NCBI RefSeq assembly: GCF_013520865.1
Contig: NZ_JACDXJ010000001.1
Coordinates: 1,665,001-1,729,000 of the forward strand
Origin: Microvirga mediterraneensis
GTDB taxonomy: Bacteria > Pseudomonadota > Alphaproteobacteria > Rhizobiales > Beijerinckiaceae
DNA: 64,000 nucleotides
Reading direction: 5' to 3'
Positions 54,463-63,168 of this stretch are shown piece after piece. A program made the translations under genes and the position numbers. The first letter of the stretch is position 1. Each line of letters starts with the position of its first letter. The notes beneath the pieces were generated by a model, which did not search any database, was not told the DNA's origin, and saw nothing but the letters and a program-made list of their open reading frames with translations.

Positions 54463-54478
54463 TATCAAAAATTTCATA
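54463..54478. promoter_or_regulatory. Candidate RpiR operator in the divergent promoter region
   Basis: TATCAAAAATTTCATA matches its own reverse complement at 12 of 16 positions and lies in an AT-rich region 45 bp from the RpiR start and 79 bp from the hydrolase start. AT-rich palindromes are the usual target of RpiR regulators. Confidence 0.45.
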
Positions 54479-54556
54479 GAATAAAAATCGTCAAGAAACG
54501 TACTAGGCGTTCAAACGAGGGTGATCACCTGCATTCCGCAGGGACGGGAGGGCCGC

Positions 54557-55345
54557 ATGGCGCATGCGAGTCGGACGGCATTCGGTCAGGAAACCGCCGC
54601 ACAGGCGGTGGAACCGGTTGCCGCCGTCGAGAACCCGGATGGGCGCTCGCCGGTCCTGCTCATCTGCGAGCATGCCTCCAACCATCTGCCGGACCGCTAT
54701 GGCACCCTGGGGCTGAGGCCCGCCGAACTGGATAGCCACATCGCCTGGGACCCGGGAGCGCTCGGTGTGGCGATGGAGCTCTCGCGTCTGCTCGACGCCC
54801 CGCTGATCCATGCCACCGTTTCGCGCCTCGTCCTCGACCTCAACCGCGCACCGTCCGCTCCGGACTCGATCTGTACGCTCAGTGAGCGGACCACGATCCC
54901 CGGCAATCTCGATCTCGACGAGACGGAGCGGGCGACCCGTGTGCGCGAGGTCTACGATGCGTTTCACGGTGCGGTCGATGTCCTCGCGGATGCCCGCAGG
55001 GTGGCAGGGCAACTGGCCGCCATCGTCTCCATCCACTCTTTCACGCCGGTCTACCGGGATGTTCCGCGTCCCTGGCATGTCGGCCTGATCTTCGATCGCG
55101 ACGAGCGCTATGCGCGCAGCGTCGAGGCCGGATTGAGGCAGGATCCGGCGCTCGTCGTCGGCATGAACGAACCCTATTCACCGGCGGACCGGGTGTTCCA
55201 CACTCTCGAGCGCCACGCCGAGAGGCGTGGCCTTCCTCCGCTGATGATCGAGATCCGCAACGACCTGATTCGCACACAAGACGAACAGGCGTCGTGGGCT
55301 CGCCGTCTCGCGCCGCTTTTGAGGGAGGGGGCACGGACGCTCTGA
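54557..55345 (+). CDS. N-formylglutamate amidohydrolase-like hydrolase, 262 aa
   Basis: Start at MAHASRTAFGQE; the GTG at 54521 is less likely. FGase-family landmarks: LLICEHASNHLPDRYG, LDLNRAPSAPDSICT, and SIHSFTPVYRDVPRPWHVGL with several His/Glu/Asp metal ligands. In the histidine pathway FGase cleaves N-formyl-L-glutamate, but here no histidine genes are present. Its position before the permease and the GS-like ligase makes hydrolysis of a gamma-glutamyl product a candidate reaction; this is inferred, not shown. Confidence 0.82.
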   Translation: MAHASRTAFGQETAAQAVEPVAAVENPDGRSPVLLICEHASNHLPDRYGTLGLRPAELDSHIAWDPGALGVAMELSRLLDAPLIHATVSRLVLDLNRAPSAPDSICTLSERTTIPGNLDLDETERATRVREVYDAFHGAVDVLADARRVAGQLAAIVSIHSFTPVYRDVPRPWHVGLIFDRDERYARSVEAGLRQDPALVVGMNEPYSPADRVFHTLERHAERRGLPPLMIEIRNDLIRTQDEQASWARRLAPLLREGARTL

Positions 55346-55408
55346 TGACGGGCATGGCGCGTGACGTGCCGTGACCCGAAAGGCAGATCTTCTTGGAGGA
55401 AGAACGCG

Positions 55409-56944
55409 ATGTCAGTCGGACAAGGAAGTACAGGAGTGCATGCCCCGCCGGCCGGAGCACAGGGCGCTGCCGGCATCACCTATACCACGGTGGATGAAAG
55501 CTACTTCGAGGCGCGGCGCCTGAAGCGCCATGCCCGTGTCTGGTCGCTCTGGGCGCTCGGCGTCGGGGCGGTGATCTCGGGCCATTATTCCGGATGGAAC
55601 CTGGGCCTCACCAACGGCTTCGGCGCGATGTTCTTCGCAACCATCATCATCGCCGTCATGTATTTGGGCCTCACCTTTTCGCTCGCCGAGATGTCGCCGG
55701 CCCTTCCGCATACGGGCGGCGCCTACTCGTTCGCGCGCACCTCCATGGGGCCCTGGGCGGGCTACATCACGGGGATCGCGGAGAACATCGAGTTCGTGCT
55801 CACCCCGGCCGTGATCGTGTTCTTCATCAGCTCGTACCTGTCGGCGATCTTCGATACGTCACCTGCGTTCCAGCCGGTCTACTGGGTTCTGTGCTACGCC
55901 TTGTTCGTCGGCCTGAACATCATCGGCGTCGAGCTCTCGTTCAAGGTTACCGTCGGCGTGACTCTGGCGGCGCTCGCGGTGCTCGCCTTCTTCTACGCGG
56001 CGGTGCTGTTCTCCGGCCAGTTCGATTTCTCGCGCTGGGCGCTGAACATCGGGCCGGACGGAGCGGAACTGCCGAACGGCAACGGCCCGTTCCTGCCCAT
56101 GGGCGTGGGCAGCATCCTGGCGTCGCTGCCCTTCGCCGTCTGGCTGTTTCTCGCCATCGAGCAGCTCCCGCTCGCGGCCGAGGAATCGCATGATCCACAG
56201 AACGATATGCCCAAGGGCATCATCGCCGGTATCCTGACCCTGATCGCCTCCGCGTTCCTTGTGCTCTTCCTGAACACGAGCATCGCTCCCGGCGCCGCAG
56301 GCCTGGGCAAGTCCGGCGAGCCGCTGCTCGACGGATTCCGCACCTTGTTCGGCACGGACATCGCCAAGATCCTGGCGGCGGTTGCCGTGATCGGACTGAT
56401 CGCATCGTTCCACACCATCATCTTCGCCTTCGGGCGGCAGATCTACTCGCTGTCGCGGGCGGGATACTTCCCGAGCTTCCTGTCGGTCACGCACGGCGAA
56501 CGAAAGACGCCGCACGTGGCGCTGATCGCGGGCGCGGTACTCGGCCTCCTGGTGATGCTGATCATCTGGTTCGCCCGTGGCGCCGAGGCGGGCGCGACCG
56601 TCATCGGCGGTACGCTGCTCAACATGGCGGTCGCCGGTGCGATGCTGGCCTACTTCATGCAGGGCATGTCCTACATCGTCCTGAAGACGAAGTTCCCGGG
56701 TCTGCACCGACCTTATCGGAGCCCCTTCGGCATCGCCGGGGCCGTAACCTGCATGGTCATCGCGGCGGTGACGCTCTACTTCCAGCTCATCGACTCGGTC
56801 TTCCAGACGGCCGTGATCGGCGTGGCCATCTACTATGCCGTGATGATGGCCTATTTCCTGATCATCGGGCGCCACAAACTCATTCTCTCCCCCGAGGAGG
56901 AGTTCGCCCTCACCAAGGGCGAGGCGGAATACAAGACGTACTAG
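55409..56944 (+). CDS. eat: Amino-acid/ethanolamine permease (APC family, Eat-like)
   Basis: A 511-aa transporter with 12 hydrophobic helices. Start at MSVGQGSTGVHAP with GGAGGAA 8 bp before. The first helix SLWALGVGAVISGHYSGWNL and the GGAYSFARTSMGPWAGYITG loop are the Eat/ethanolamine-permease type of APC transporter (compare the 'VISG-x-x-x-GW' core). It probably imports ethanolamine or a related amino alcohol with protons. Located between hydrolase and GS-like genes. Confidence 0.82.
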   Translation: MSVGQGSTGVHAPPAGAQGAAGITYTTVDESYFEARRLKRHARVWSLWALGVGAVISGHYSGWNLGLTNGFGAMFFATIIIAVMYLGLTFSLAEMSPALPHTGGAYSFARTSMGPWAGYITGIAENIEFVLTPAVIVFFISSYLSAIFDTSPAFQPVYWVLCYALFVGLNIIGVELSFKVTVGVTLAALAVLAFFYAAVLFSGQFDFSRWALNIGPDGAELPNGNGPFLPMGVGSILASLPFAVWLFLAIEQLPLAAEESHDPQNDMPKGIIAGILTLIASAFLVLFLNTSIAPGAAGLGKSGEPLLDGFRTLFGTDIAKILAAVAVIGLIASFHTIIFAFGRQIYSLSRAGYFPSFLSVTHGERKTPHVALIAGAVLGLLVMLIIWFARGAEAGATVIGGTLLNMAVAGAMLAYFMQGMSYIVLKTKFPGLHRPYRSPFGIAGAVTCMVIAAVTLYFQLIDSVFQTAVIGVAIYYAVMMAYFLIIGRHKLILSPEEEFALTKGEAEYKTY

Positions 56945-57057
56945 CGCATCGTGCGGAAACCGGACCCGGTTTTCCGCAAGAACGATGCGCCGCTTAAGGG
57001 ATTGAGCATCGGATCAATCCCAGAAGTGCAAGTCCACTTTTGGGTCCGATGCTCAAA
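56945..57057. repeat. Palindromic intergenic repeat, family 1 copy B (inverted)
   Basis: Contains GCGGAAA-CCGGACCCGG-TTTTCCGC and CCAGAAGTGCAAGTCCACTTTTGGG, followed by GTCCGATGCTC. These modules match copy A at 18613-18722 in opposite orientation. It sits between the permease and the GS-like gene within the cluster and may attenuate transcription. Confidence 0.65.
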
Positions 57058-57114
57058 CGCTTCCAAGGGAGCGCGCCTGACGCGCTCCCTCCCATTCTGC
57101 TGAAGGTGTTTCGT

Positions 57115-58485
57115 ATGGACGCTCCCAAGATCAAGAATGCCGCCGAGGCTGCCGAGTATGTGCGAAGCCGCGATCTCCCCTTCGTGAAGGTCGGTGTGGT
57201 CGATGTCGACGGTATCATGCGCGGCAAGTATATGGCCCGCGACAAGTTCGAATCCGCTCTCGAGAAGGGCTTCGGCTTCTGCGACGTGGTTCTGGGTTGG
57301 GATTCCAACGATCAGCTCTACGATAACACGAAGCTCACCGGCTGGCACACGGCCTATCCGGACGCATCCGTGCGGATCCTGCCGGAGACGATGAGGCTCA
57401 TTCCCTTCGAGAACGACCTGCCGTTCTTCCTTGCCGAGTTCGACGGCTACGCCGAGGCTGCCTGTCCGCGCGGCGTGCTGCGCCGCGTGCTGAAGAAGGC
57501 GGAGGATATGGGTTTCGCTGTCTCCGCCGCCGCCGAGTTCGAGTTCTTCCTGTTCGAGGAAACCCCGCATTCCGTGCGCGAGAAGAACTATCGTGGTTTG
57601 AAGAACATCACGCCGGGCTTCTTCGGCTATTCGGTGCTGCGCTCAGGCGTTCACGCGGATTTCTATCACGAGCTTCTCGACCTCGCGAACAGGATGGATT
57701 TCGAGATCGAGGGGCTCCATACCGAGACCGGGCCCGGTGTTCTGGAAGCCGCAATCCGCGTGGATGACGCGTTGAAGGCCGCCGACAAGGCAGCCCTGTT
57801 CAAGACCTACACCAAGATCCTCGCGCAGCGGCGCGGATGGATGGCGACCTTTATGGCGAAATGGTCGCGCGATTGGCCCGGCCAGTCCGGTCATCTGCAC
57901 GCCTCCCTGCGCGATCTTCGCACCGGCAAGGGCGCATTCTACGATGCGGTCGGCAAGCATTCGATGTCGGAGACCATGCGCTGGTTCGTGGGCGGTCAGC
58001 AGAAGCTGATGCCCGAGATCCTCGCCATGGTGGCCTGCACGGTGAACAGCTACACGCGGCTCATCCCCGGATTCTGGGCTCCGACCGACTCGGCCTGGGG
58101 CGTGGAGAATCGCACGACGGCCCTGCGGGTCATTCCCGGCTCCGAGAAGTCGCAGCGCGTGGAGTACCGGGTCGCCGCCGCCGACATCAATCCTTACATC
58201 GCTCTCGCGGCTGCCATCGGCTCCGGCCTGTGGGGAATCGAGAACCGGATCGATCCGGGCGATCCTGTCGAGGGCAATGCCTACGCGGTGGAGCATCCGA
58301 AGGAGCGGGCCCTGCCGCGCTCTCTGGGAGAGGCCGCCGAGCGCCTGAAGGGCTCCCAGGCCGCCCGCCAGCTCTTCGGCGATACCTTCGTGGATCATTA
58401 CGCGGCAACGCGCGAATGGGAGGAGAGGGAGGCCCGCAAGGCCATCACGGATTGGCAGCTCGCCCGTTACTTCGAGATCATCTAA
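57115..58485 (+). CDS. Glutamine-synthetase-like gamma-glutamyl-amide synthetase, 456 aa
   Basis: Start at MDAPKIKNAAEAA; a longer frame to 57040 runs into the repeat. GS signatures: VVDVDGIMRGKYM (the N-terminal beta-grasp), AEFEFFLFEE (metal-binding Glu), GQSGHLHASL (the catalytic HxH-like loop) and RVIPGSEKSQRVEYR. It is the class that ligates glutamate to amines (PuuA/GlnA3/GlnA4/IpuC type) rather than to ammonia. Together with the permease and the dehydrogenases downstream it suggests gamma-glutamylation of ethanolamine or a similar compound. Confidence 0.85.
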   Translation: MDAPKIKNAAEAAEYVRSRDLPFVKVGVVDVDGIMRGKYMARDKFESALEKGFGFCDVVLGWDSNDQLYDNTKLTGWHTAYPDASVRILPETMRLIPFENDLPFFLAEFDGYAEAACPRGVLRRVLKKAEDMGFAVSAAAEFEFFLFEETPHSVREKNYRGLKNITPGFFGYSVLRSGVHADFYHELLDLANRMDFEIEGLHTETGPGVLEAAIRVDDALKAADKAALFKTYTKILAQRRGWMATFMAKWSRDWPGQSGHLHASLRDLRTGKGAFYDAVGKHSMSETMRWFVGGQQKLMPEILAMVACTVNSYTRLIPGFWAPTDSAWGVENRTTALRVIPGSEKSQRVEYRVAAADINPYIALAAAIGSGLWGIENRIDPGDPVEGNAYAVEHPKERALPRSLGEAAERLKGSQAARQLFGDTFVDHYAATREWEEREARKAITDWQLARYFEII

Positions 58486-58556
58486 AAGATTCATCCAGAA
58501 CAAGCACAGGAGAAGACCATAGTCCTCGCGGGCGATGGTCTTTCGGACATCACACC

Positions 58557-59948
58557 ATGGCTGACACCGATATCGTCTGCGTTTCTCCCATCGACGGGCG
58601 CGAGCTCGTCCGCCGTCCCATCATGTCCGAGGCCGCCATCGACGCGGCGATCGCGGCCGCCCGCGATGCGCAGAAGGCATGGCGTCACGTGCCGCTGCCT
58701 GAGCGCGTCGCCATGGTCGGCGCCTTTCTTGATGCACTGCTCGCCATGAACCAGGAGGTGGTGCCCGAGATCGCCCAGATGATGGGCCGTCCCGTACGCT
58801 ACGGCGGCGAGTTTCGCGGCGTGGAAGAGCGCGCGCGTCACATGATCTCGATCGCGGAGAAGAGTCTGCTGCCCATCCCGGCCGATGACGAGAAGCCGGG
58901 CTTCCGCCGCATGATCAAGCGCGAGCCCGTGGGGCTCGTTCTCGTCATCGCGCCCTGGAATTATCCCTATCTCACGGCGATCAACACCATCGTGCCGGCG
59001 CTCATGGCCGGCAATGCGGTCCTGCTGAAGCACGCATCCCAGACGGTGCTGGCTGGCGAGCGCTTCCAGATGGCGATGGACCGCGCCGGCATGCCGAAGG
59101 GCCTGTTCCAGAACCTGCACCTGAGCCACGACCAGACGAGTCGGATCCTGGGCGGCGGCCTCGTCGACCATTGCAACTTCACCGGTTCCGTCGGCGGCGG
59201 CCGCGCCATCGAGCGTGCGGCGGCCGGCACCTTCACGTCCCTCGGACTCGAACTCGGCGGCAAGGATCCGGCCTATGTGCGCGAGGATGCGAACATCGAT
59301 CACGCCATCGAGAACCTCGTCGATGGCGCGTTCTTCAATTCCGGCCAGTGCTGCTGCGGCATCGAGCGCATCTATGTGCACGAGAAACACTATGACCGCT
59401 TCGTGGATGGCGCTGTCGATCTCGTGAACCGATATGTGCTCGGCAGCCCGCTGGAGGAGGCGACCACGCTCGGCCCGATGGCTCACAAGCGCTTCGCCGA
59501 TCTCGTGCGCGGGCAGAATGCGGAGGCCGTGGCGAAAGGTGCGAAGGCGCATATCGACGCGAAGACGTTCCCGGCCGATATGGGCAACACCGCCTATCTC
59601 GCGCCCCAGGTGCTGACCGATGTCGATCATTCCATGAGCGTGATGCGCGATGAGAGCTTCGGCCCGACCGTCGGCATCATGAAGGTGAAGAGCGACGAGG
59701 AGGCGATCCGGCTCATGAACGATTCGCCCTACGGTCTCTCCGCAGCCATCTGGACCTCCGATGTCGATGCTGCCGAAGTGATCGGCGAGAAGCTCGAGAC
59801 TGGCACCGTCTTCATGAACCGCTGCGACTACCTCGATCCCGCGCTCGCCTGGACCGGCGTGAAGGATACGGGCCGCGGTGCGAGCCTGTCGCGGCTGGCC
59901 TACGAGTCGCTCACCCGTCCGAAATCCTACCACCTCCGTCAGATCTGA
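58557..59948 (+). CDS. Aldehyde dehydrogenase family protein, 463 aa
   Basis: The ATG reading MADTDIVCVSPIDG is the start; the same frame open upstream overlaps the GS-like gene and is rejected. Landmarks: APWNYPYLTAIN (NAD site), GLELGGKDPAYV (general-base Glu) and NSGQCCCGIERIYV (catalytic Cys, notable triple Cys). It oxidises an aldehyde to acid with NAD(P)+. The 71-bp gap to the ligase contains CACAGGAGAAGACC. I infer it handles the gamma-glutamyl-aldehyde. Confidence 0.9.
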   Translation: MADTDIVCVSPIDGRELVRRPIMSEAAIDAAIAAARDAQKAWRHVPLPERVAMVGAFLDALLAMNQEVVPEIAQMMGRPVRYGGEFRGVEERARHMISIAEKSLLPIPADDEKPGFRRMIKREPVGLVLVIAPWNYPYLTAINTIVPALMAGNAVLLKHASQTVLAGERFQMAMDRAGMPKGLFQNLHLSHDQTSRILGGGLVDHCNFTGSVGGGRAIERAAAGTFTSLGLELGGKDPAYVREDANIDHAIENLVDGAFFNSGQCCCGIERIYVHEKHYDRFVDGAVDLVNRYVLGSPLEEATTLGPMAHKRFADLVRGQNAEAVAKGAKAHIDAKTFPADMGNTAYLAPQVLTDVDHSMSVMRDESFGPTVGIMKVKSDEEAIRLMNDSPYGLSAAIWTSDVDAAEVIGEKLETGTVFMNRCDYLDPALAWTGVKDTGRGASLSRLAYESLTRPKSYHLRQI

Positions 59949-59959
59949 TTGAAAGCACC

Positions 59960-61123
59960 ATGACCACGTCTCCCCGCTCCAACTGGAACTACCCGACAGC
60001 CGTGCGTTTCGGCGCAGGCCGCATCGCGGAACTGGCCGAGGCCTGCAAGGCCGTCGGCATGTCCGCGCCGCTCATCGTCACGGATCCCTTCCTGGCGGCG
60101 CAGCCCATGACGAAGGCCGCGCTCGATCAGCTGACGGGCGCCGGTCTCAGGGCCGCGATCTTCTCGGAGATCAAGCCGAACCCGGTCGAGACCAATGTCT
60201 ACAAGGGCCTCGAGGTCCTGCGCTCCGGCCAGCATGACGGCGTCGTTGCCTTCGGCGGCGGCTCGGCGCTCGATGCGGGCAAGGTCATCGCCTTCATGGC
60301 GGGCCAGACGCAGCCCATGTGGGATTTCGAGGATATCGGCGATTGGTGGACCCGGGCGGACCCGAAGGGCATCCTGCCGATCGTTGCCGTTCCGACCACG
60401 GCGGGCACGGGCTCGGAAGTAGGACGCGCCGGCGTCATCACGCAGGAAGCGACGCACACCAAGAAGGTGATCTTCCATCCGCTGATGATGCCGAAGATCG
60501 TGATCTGCGATCCGGAGCTGACGGTGGGCATGCCGCCCCACATCACGGCCGGCACGGGCCTCGACGCGCTCGCGCATTGCATCGAGGCCTATTGCGCCCC
60601 GGGCTACCACCCGATGGCGGACGGCATCGCTGTCGAGGGCATCCGTCTCGTGAAGCAATACCTGCCGCGCGCCTATAAGGACGGCCGGGACATCGAGGCG
60701 CGCGCGCAGATGATGTCGGCCGCCGCCATGGGAGCGACCGCGTTCCAGAAGGGCCTGGGCGCGATCCATGCGCTCTCGCACCCGACCGGCGCCCTCTACG
60801 ACACGCATCACGGCCTGACCAACGCGGTCTTCATGCCCTACGTGCTGGTCTACAACCGCAAGGCGATTGAGGAGAGGATCGAGCGGCTCGCCGCCTATAT
60901 CGGCTTGCAACCGTCGTTCCAGGCGTTCCTCGATTGGGTGCTGCAGCTGCGCAAGGATCTCGGCGTGCCGCACACGCTCGAAGGCCTGAAGGTCGATGCG
61001 GCTCGCTTCGACGAGATGTCCGAGATGGCGCCGAACGATCCCACGGCCGGCGGCAATCCGGTTCCGATCACCAAGGAGAGTTCACGCAAGCTCTTCGAGG
61101 ATGCGCTGGCCGGGCGTCTCTGA
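59960..61123 (+). CDS. Iron-containing alcohol dehydrogenase, 387 aa
   Basis: A group III metal ADH: FGGGSALDAGKVIAFMA (NAD binding), TTAGTGSEVGRAGV, GLDALAHCIEAY and AIHALSHPTGALYDTHHGLT. The Asp and His residues (GLDALAH, SHPTG, DTHHG) coordinate iron. It starts 11 bp after the aldehyde dehydrogenase, so it is co-transcribed. In the proposed pathway it oxidises the alcohol of the gamma-glutamylated amine to the aldehyde. Confidence 0.92.
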   Translation: MTTSPRSNWNYPTAVRFGAGRIAELAEACKAVGMSAPLIVTDPFLAAQPMTKAALDQLTGAGLRAAIFSEIKPNPVETNVYKGLEVLRSGQHDGVVAFGGGSALDAGKVIAFMAGQTQPMWDFEDIGDWWTRADPKGILPIVAVPTTAGTGSEVGRAGVITQEATHTKKVIFHPLMMPKIVICDPELTVGMPPHITAGTGLDALAHCIEAYCAPGYHPMADGIAVEGIRLVKQYLPRAYKDGRDIEARAQMMSAAAMGATAFQKGLGAIHALSHPTGALYDTHHGLTNAVFMPYVLVYNRKAIEERIERLAAYIGLQPSFQAFLDWVLQLRKDLGVPHTLEGLKVDAARFDEMSEMAPNDPTAGGNPVPITKESSRKLFEDALAGRL

Positions 61124-61137
61124 GCGTCGCGCTATGT

Positions 61138-61170
61138 AAAAAAGGCACCGCTGCTTGCCACAGCGATGCC
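61138..61170 (-). terminator. Rho-independent terminator of the FMN reductase gene
   Basis: GGCACCGCTG (61144-61153) pairs with CAGCGATGCC (61161-61170) except for one mismatch. On the minus strand the stem is followed by six Ts (61138-61143). It also marks the end of the plus-strand catabolic cluster. Confidence 0.8.
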
Positions 61171-61196
61171 TCCTGATTTGCTCGGACCGATCTTGG

Positions 61197-61793
61197 TTAG
61201 GCCGCAGCCTTCATGGGCGTCTTGCGCTCGGCGCGCAGCGATCTGAGAGTTTCCGTCCAGCGGAAGAGCTCGTCGAGCATTGCCGATGCCGAGGTCTTGT
61301 AGATCTCGGGCGCATTGAGAGTGCCGTTCTCGTCCAGATTCTGGAACACCATGGGCATGGGAACTCCTTCCGGAATCGGCATCATCTTCAAGGTCGTGAC
61401 GATCTGCTTGGCGACCTGGACCGAGCGTAGGCCGCCCGAGATGCCGCCATAGCTGACAAATCCGGCCGGGGCATAGTTCCACTCGCGGGACAGATAATTG
61501 AGCGCGTTCACGAGAGCCGGAGGCGGAGCGTAGTTGTACTCCGGCGTCACGAACACGAAAGCGTCAGCGGAGCCGACGCTCGCGGCCCAGGCCTTGGTAT
61601 GGGCATGATGATAGTTCTGCTTCATCGGGTGCTCAGGCTCATCGAAGACCGGCAGGTTGAACGACGCCAGGTCGACCAGAACCGGCTCGAACTTGCCATG
61701 CTCTGCGGTATAATCGCTGAACCACTGGGCGACGCTCGGACCGATCCGGCCGGGACGGGTGCTGCCGATGATGATGTGAAGCTTGGGCTTCAT
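61197..61793 (-). CDS. NADPH-dependent FMN reductase family protein, 198 aa
   Basis: Starts MKPKLHIIIGSTRPGRIGPS, the flavodoxin-like phosphate loop, and has EYNYAPPPALVNALNYLSREW, the FMN-contact loop of the SsuE/ArsH/azoreductase group. It reduces FMN, quinones or azo compounds with NADPH. It is divergent from an HxlR regulator, a common arrangement for redox-responsive enzymes, with an operator-like repeat between them. Confidence 0.9.
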   Translation of the reverse strand: MKPKLHIIIGSTRPGRIGPSVAQWFSDYTAEHGKFEPVLVDLASFNLPVFDEPEHPMKQNYHHAHTKAWAASVGSADAFVFVTPEYNYAPPPALVNALNYLSREWNYAPAGFVSYGGISGGLRSVQVAKQIVTTLKMMPIPEGVPMPMVFQNLDENGTLNAPEIYKTSASAMLDELFRWTETLRSLRAERKTPMKAAA

Positions 61794-61831
61794 GACATGT
61801 CCTTGGTTTGCGTTCGGAAGTCGGGACCCTT

Positions 61832-61868
61832 AAGTTCCCTTTCGTAACCAAGGCTCATTAGGTAACTT
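61832..61868. promoter_or_regulatory. Inverted repeat between FMN reductase and HxlR genes
   Basis: AAGTTCCC (61832-61839) and GGTAACTT (61861-61868) match at 7 of 8 positions with a 21-bp spacer. HxlR regulators often bind such divergent dyads, so it is a candidate shared operator. Confidence 0.4.
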
Positions 61869-61896
61869 CCCTAGCGTCATGCAAGGAGGCACTTTC

Positions 61897-62304
61897 ATGT
61901 CACCCAGTCACATCCATGTGCCCGCAGATTGCAGGACCGTGACCGAGATCCTGTCGCGCGTCGGCGACAAGTGGAGTGTCCAGGTCGTTGTGCAGCTTGG
62001 TGGAGGTCCTAAGAGATTCAATGAGTTACGCCGGATCGTCGGCGGGATTTCGCAGCGGATGCTCACCCTGACCCTGCGCGGATTGGAGCGGGACGGGCTC
62101 GTGACGCGCACCGTTTACCCGACGATTCCGCCCCGGGTGGATTACCAGCTCACAGGGCTGGGTTGCTCCCTGCTCAAGACTGTCCGGGGCCTGGGCGATT
62201 GGGCGATCGCGAACCGGGACGAGATCCTAGCCGCCCGGCGCCGCTTCGATGCGGAGAGCGGTGACGATCATGGGGCCGGACAGAAACAGTCCAATGCCGC
62301 CTGA
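61897..62304 (+). CDS. HxlR family transcriptional regulator, 135 aa
   Basis: Start at MSPSHIHVPADCR with AAGGAGG 9 bp upstream, preferred over the ATG at 61879, which lies at the AAGGAGG itself. The winged HTH has VGDKWSVQVVVQLGGGPKRF, the ISQRMLTLTLRGLERDGLVT recognition region and YPTIPPRVDYQLT. A single Cys (PADCRTV) lies in the N-terminal arm, the place where redox-sensing HxlR proteins have theirs. Probably controls the divergent FMN reductase gene. Confidence 0.88.
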   Translation: MSPSHIHVPADCRTVTEILSRVGDKWSVQVVVQLGGGPKRFNELRRIVGGISQRMLTLTLRGLERDGLVTRTVYPTIPPRVDYQLTGLGCSLLKTVRGLGDWAIANRDEILAARRRFDAESGDDHGAGQKQSNAA

Positions 62305-62321
62305 GCGGTCAGTCCCATTCT

Positions 62322-63137
62322 TTAGGATTTGGCATTCCGCTCCAACCACGTGACGGCAAAGGCGCAGATGGGAGCTGCTTCGACCAGGATCGAGGAGGCC
62401 TGACCGATGCGTCCTTGCGCGCCTCGGCCCGTGGCGAGGAAGTCCCGCACGATGGTGGCGAAGTAATCCTCGGCAAGGCCTTCCACGATGGGCACGGAAG
62501 TGTCGAACTCCTCCACCATGCGCCATGCGACGCCGTGAGGCGCGGCGAAGGGCACCTCATAGCGGCGGATGCGCTTGCCGGAGATGGAGGCCAGGTGTTC
62601 GGCGTGGTGGAGAAGGGTCATGGTATCGAGCGGCGCACCGACCATCAGGACCTTGCCGCCGGCTTCGATGAGCTTTGCCAAGGGCGAGCCTTCACCATAA
62701 CCGTAATCGAGAGGGTGATCCGCCGTCAGCCATTCGGCACGGGCGCCGATGGCGGCCATAGAGGCTGCCGGGTTGCCGCTGCGCCGGGCACCGGGCGTGG
62801 TGCGGATGAACTCGGCCAGCACTCCGTTGTCGCGAATGGCCCGCGAGGCGGCGGGGTCATAGGGTGGGATGTGGTCGCGCCATTCCGGCGGAACCTGCCC
62901 GGATGAACCCAGCAGCTCGTCATAAACCGCATCCCAATCCGTATAGCTCATGATCGTGCCCGCAGGGCCGACCACGTCGAGGAGGGCGCCGATCAGGGCA
63001 TCGGGACCGTTGAGCAGCCGTCCGACGCGCCTCATGGCGGCATGCACCATCACGGTGTCCCCCTGGGCGACGCCAAGACCGATGATGTCCTGCTTCAGGG
63101 AGGCACGGGTGTGAAACAAGGGAGACGGACCAGGCAT
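62322..63137 (-). CDS. Aminoglycoside 3-N-acetyltransferase family protein, 271 aa
   Basis: Start at MPGPSPLFHTRASL; the longer reading to 63215 overlaps the HAD gene. Antibiotic_NAT (PF02522) landmarks: GDTVMVHAAMRRVGRLLNGP, ALLDVVGPAGTIMSYTDWD, and the LLHHAEHLA near the C terminus that carries the catalytic His. Family members acetylate the 3-amino group of aminoglycosides using acetyl-CoA, but many chromosomal members act on other substrates. No mobile-element signs are nearby, so acquired resistance is not supported. Confidence 0.85.
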   Translation of the reverse strand: MPGPSPLFHTRASLKQDIIGLGVAQGDTVMVHAAMRRVGRLLNGPDALIGALLDVVGPAGTIMSYTDWDAVYDELLGSSGQVPPEWRDHIPPYDPAASRAIRDNGVLAEFIRTTPGARRSGNPAASMAAIGARAEWLTADHPLDYGYGEGSPLAKLIEAGGKVLMVGAPLDTMTLLHHAEHLASISGKRIRRYEVPFAAPHGVAWRMVEEFDTSVPIVEGLAEDYFATIVRDFLATGRGAQGRIGQASSILVEAAPICAFAVTWLERNAKS

Positions 63138-63168
63138 GCCTTCAGGGTCGTAGGGTCCGGCAAAGGTG

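Noticed and set aside
57837-58556. N-terminal extension of the aldehyde dehydrogenase frame
   Set aside because: It overlaps the GS-like gene by about 650 bp and has no aldehyde dehydrogenase residues; the ATG at 58557 fits the family.
62322-63137. Acquired aminoglycoside resistance gene
   Set aside because: The protein belongs to the family but no transposase, integron or composition change is evident; it looks like a chromosomal homologue.
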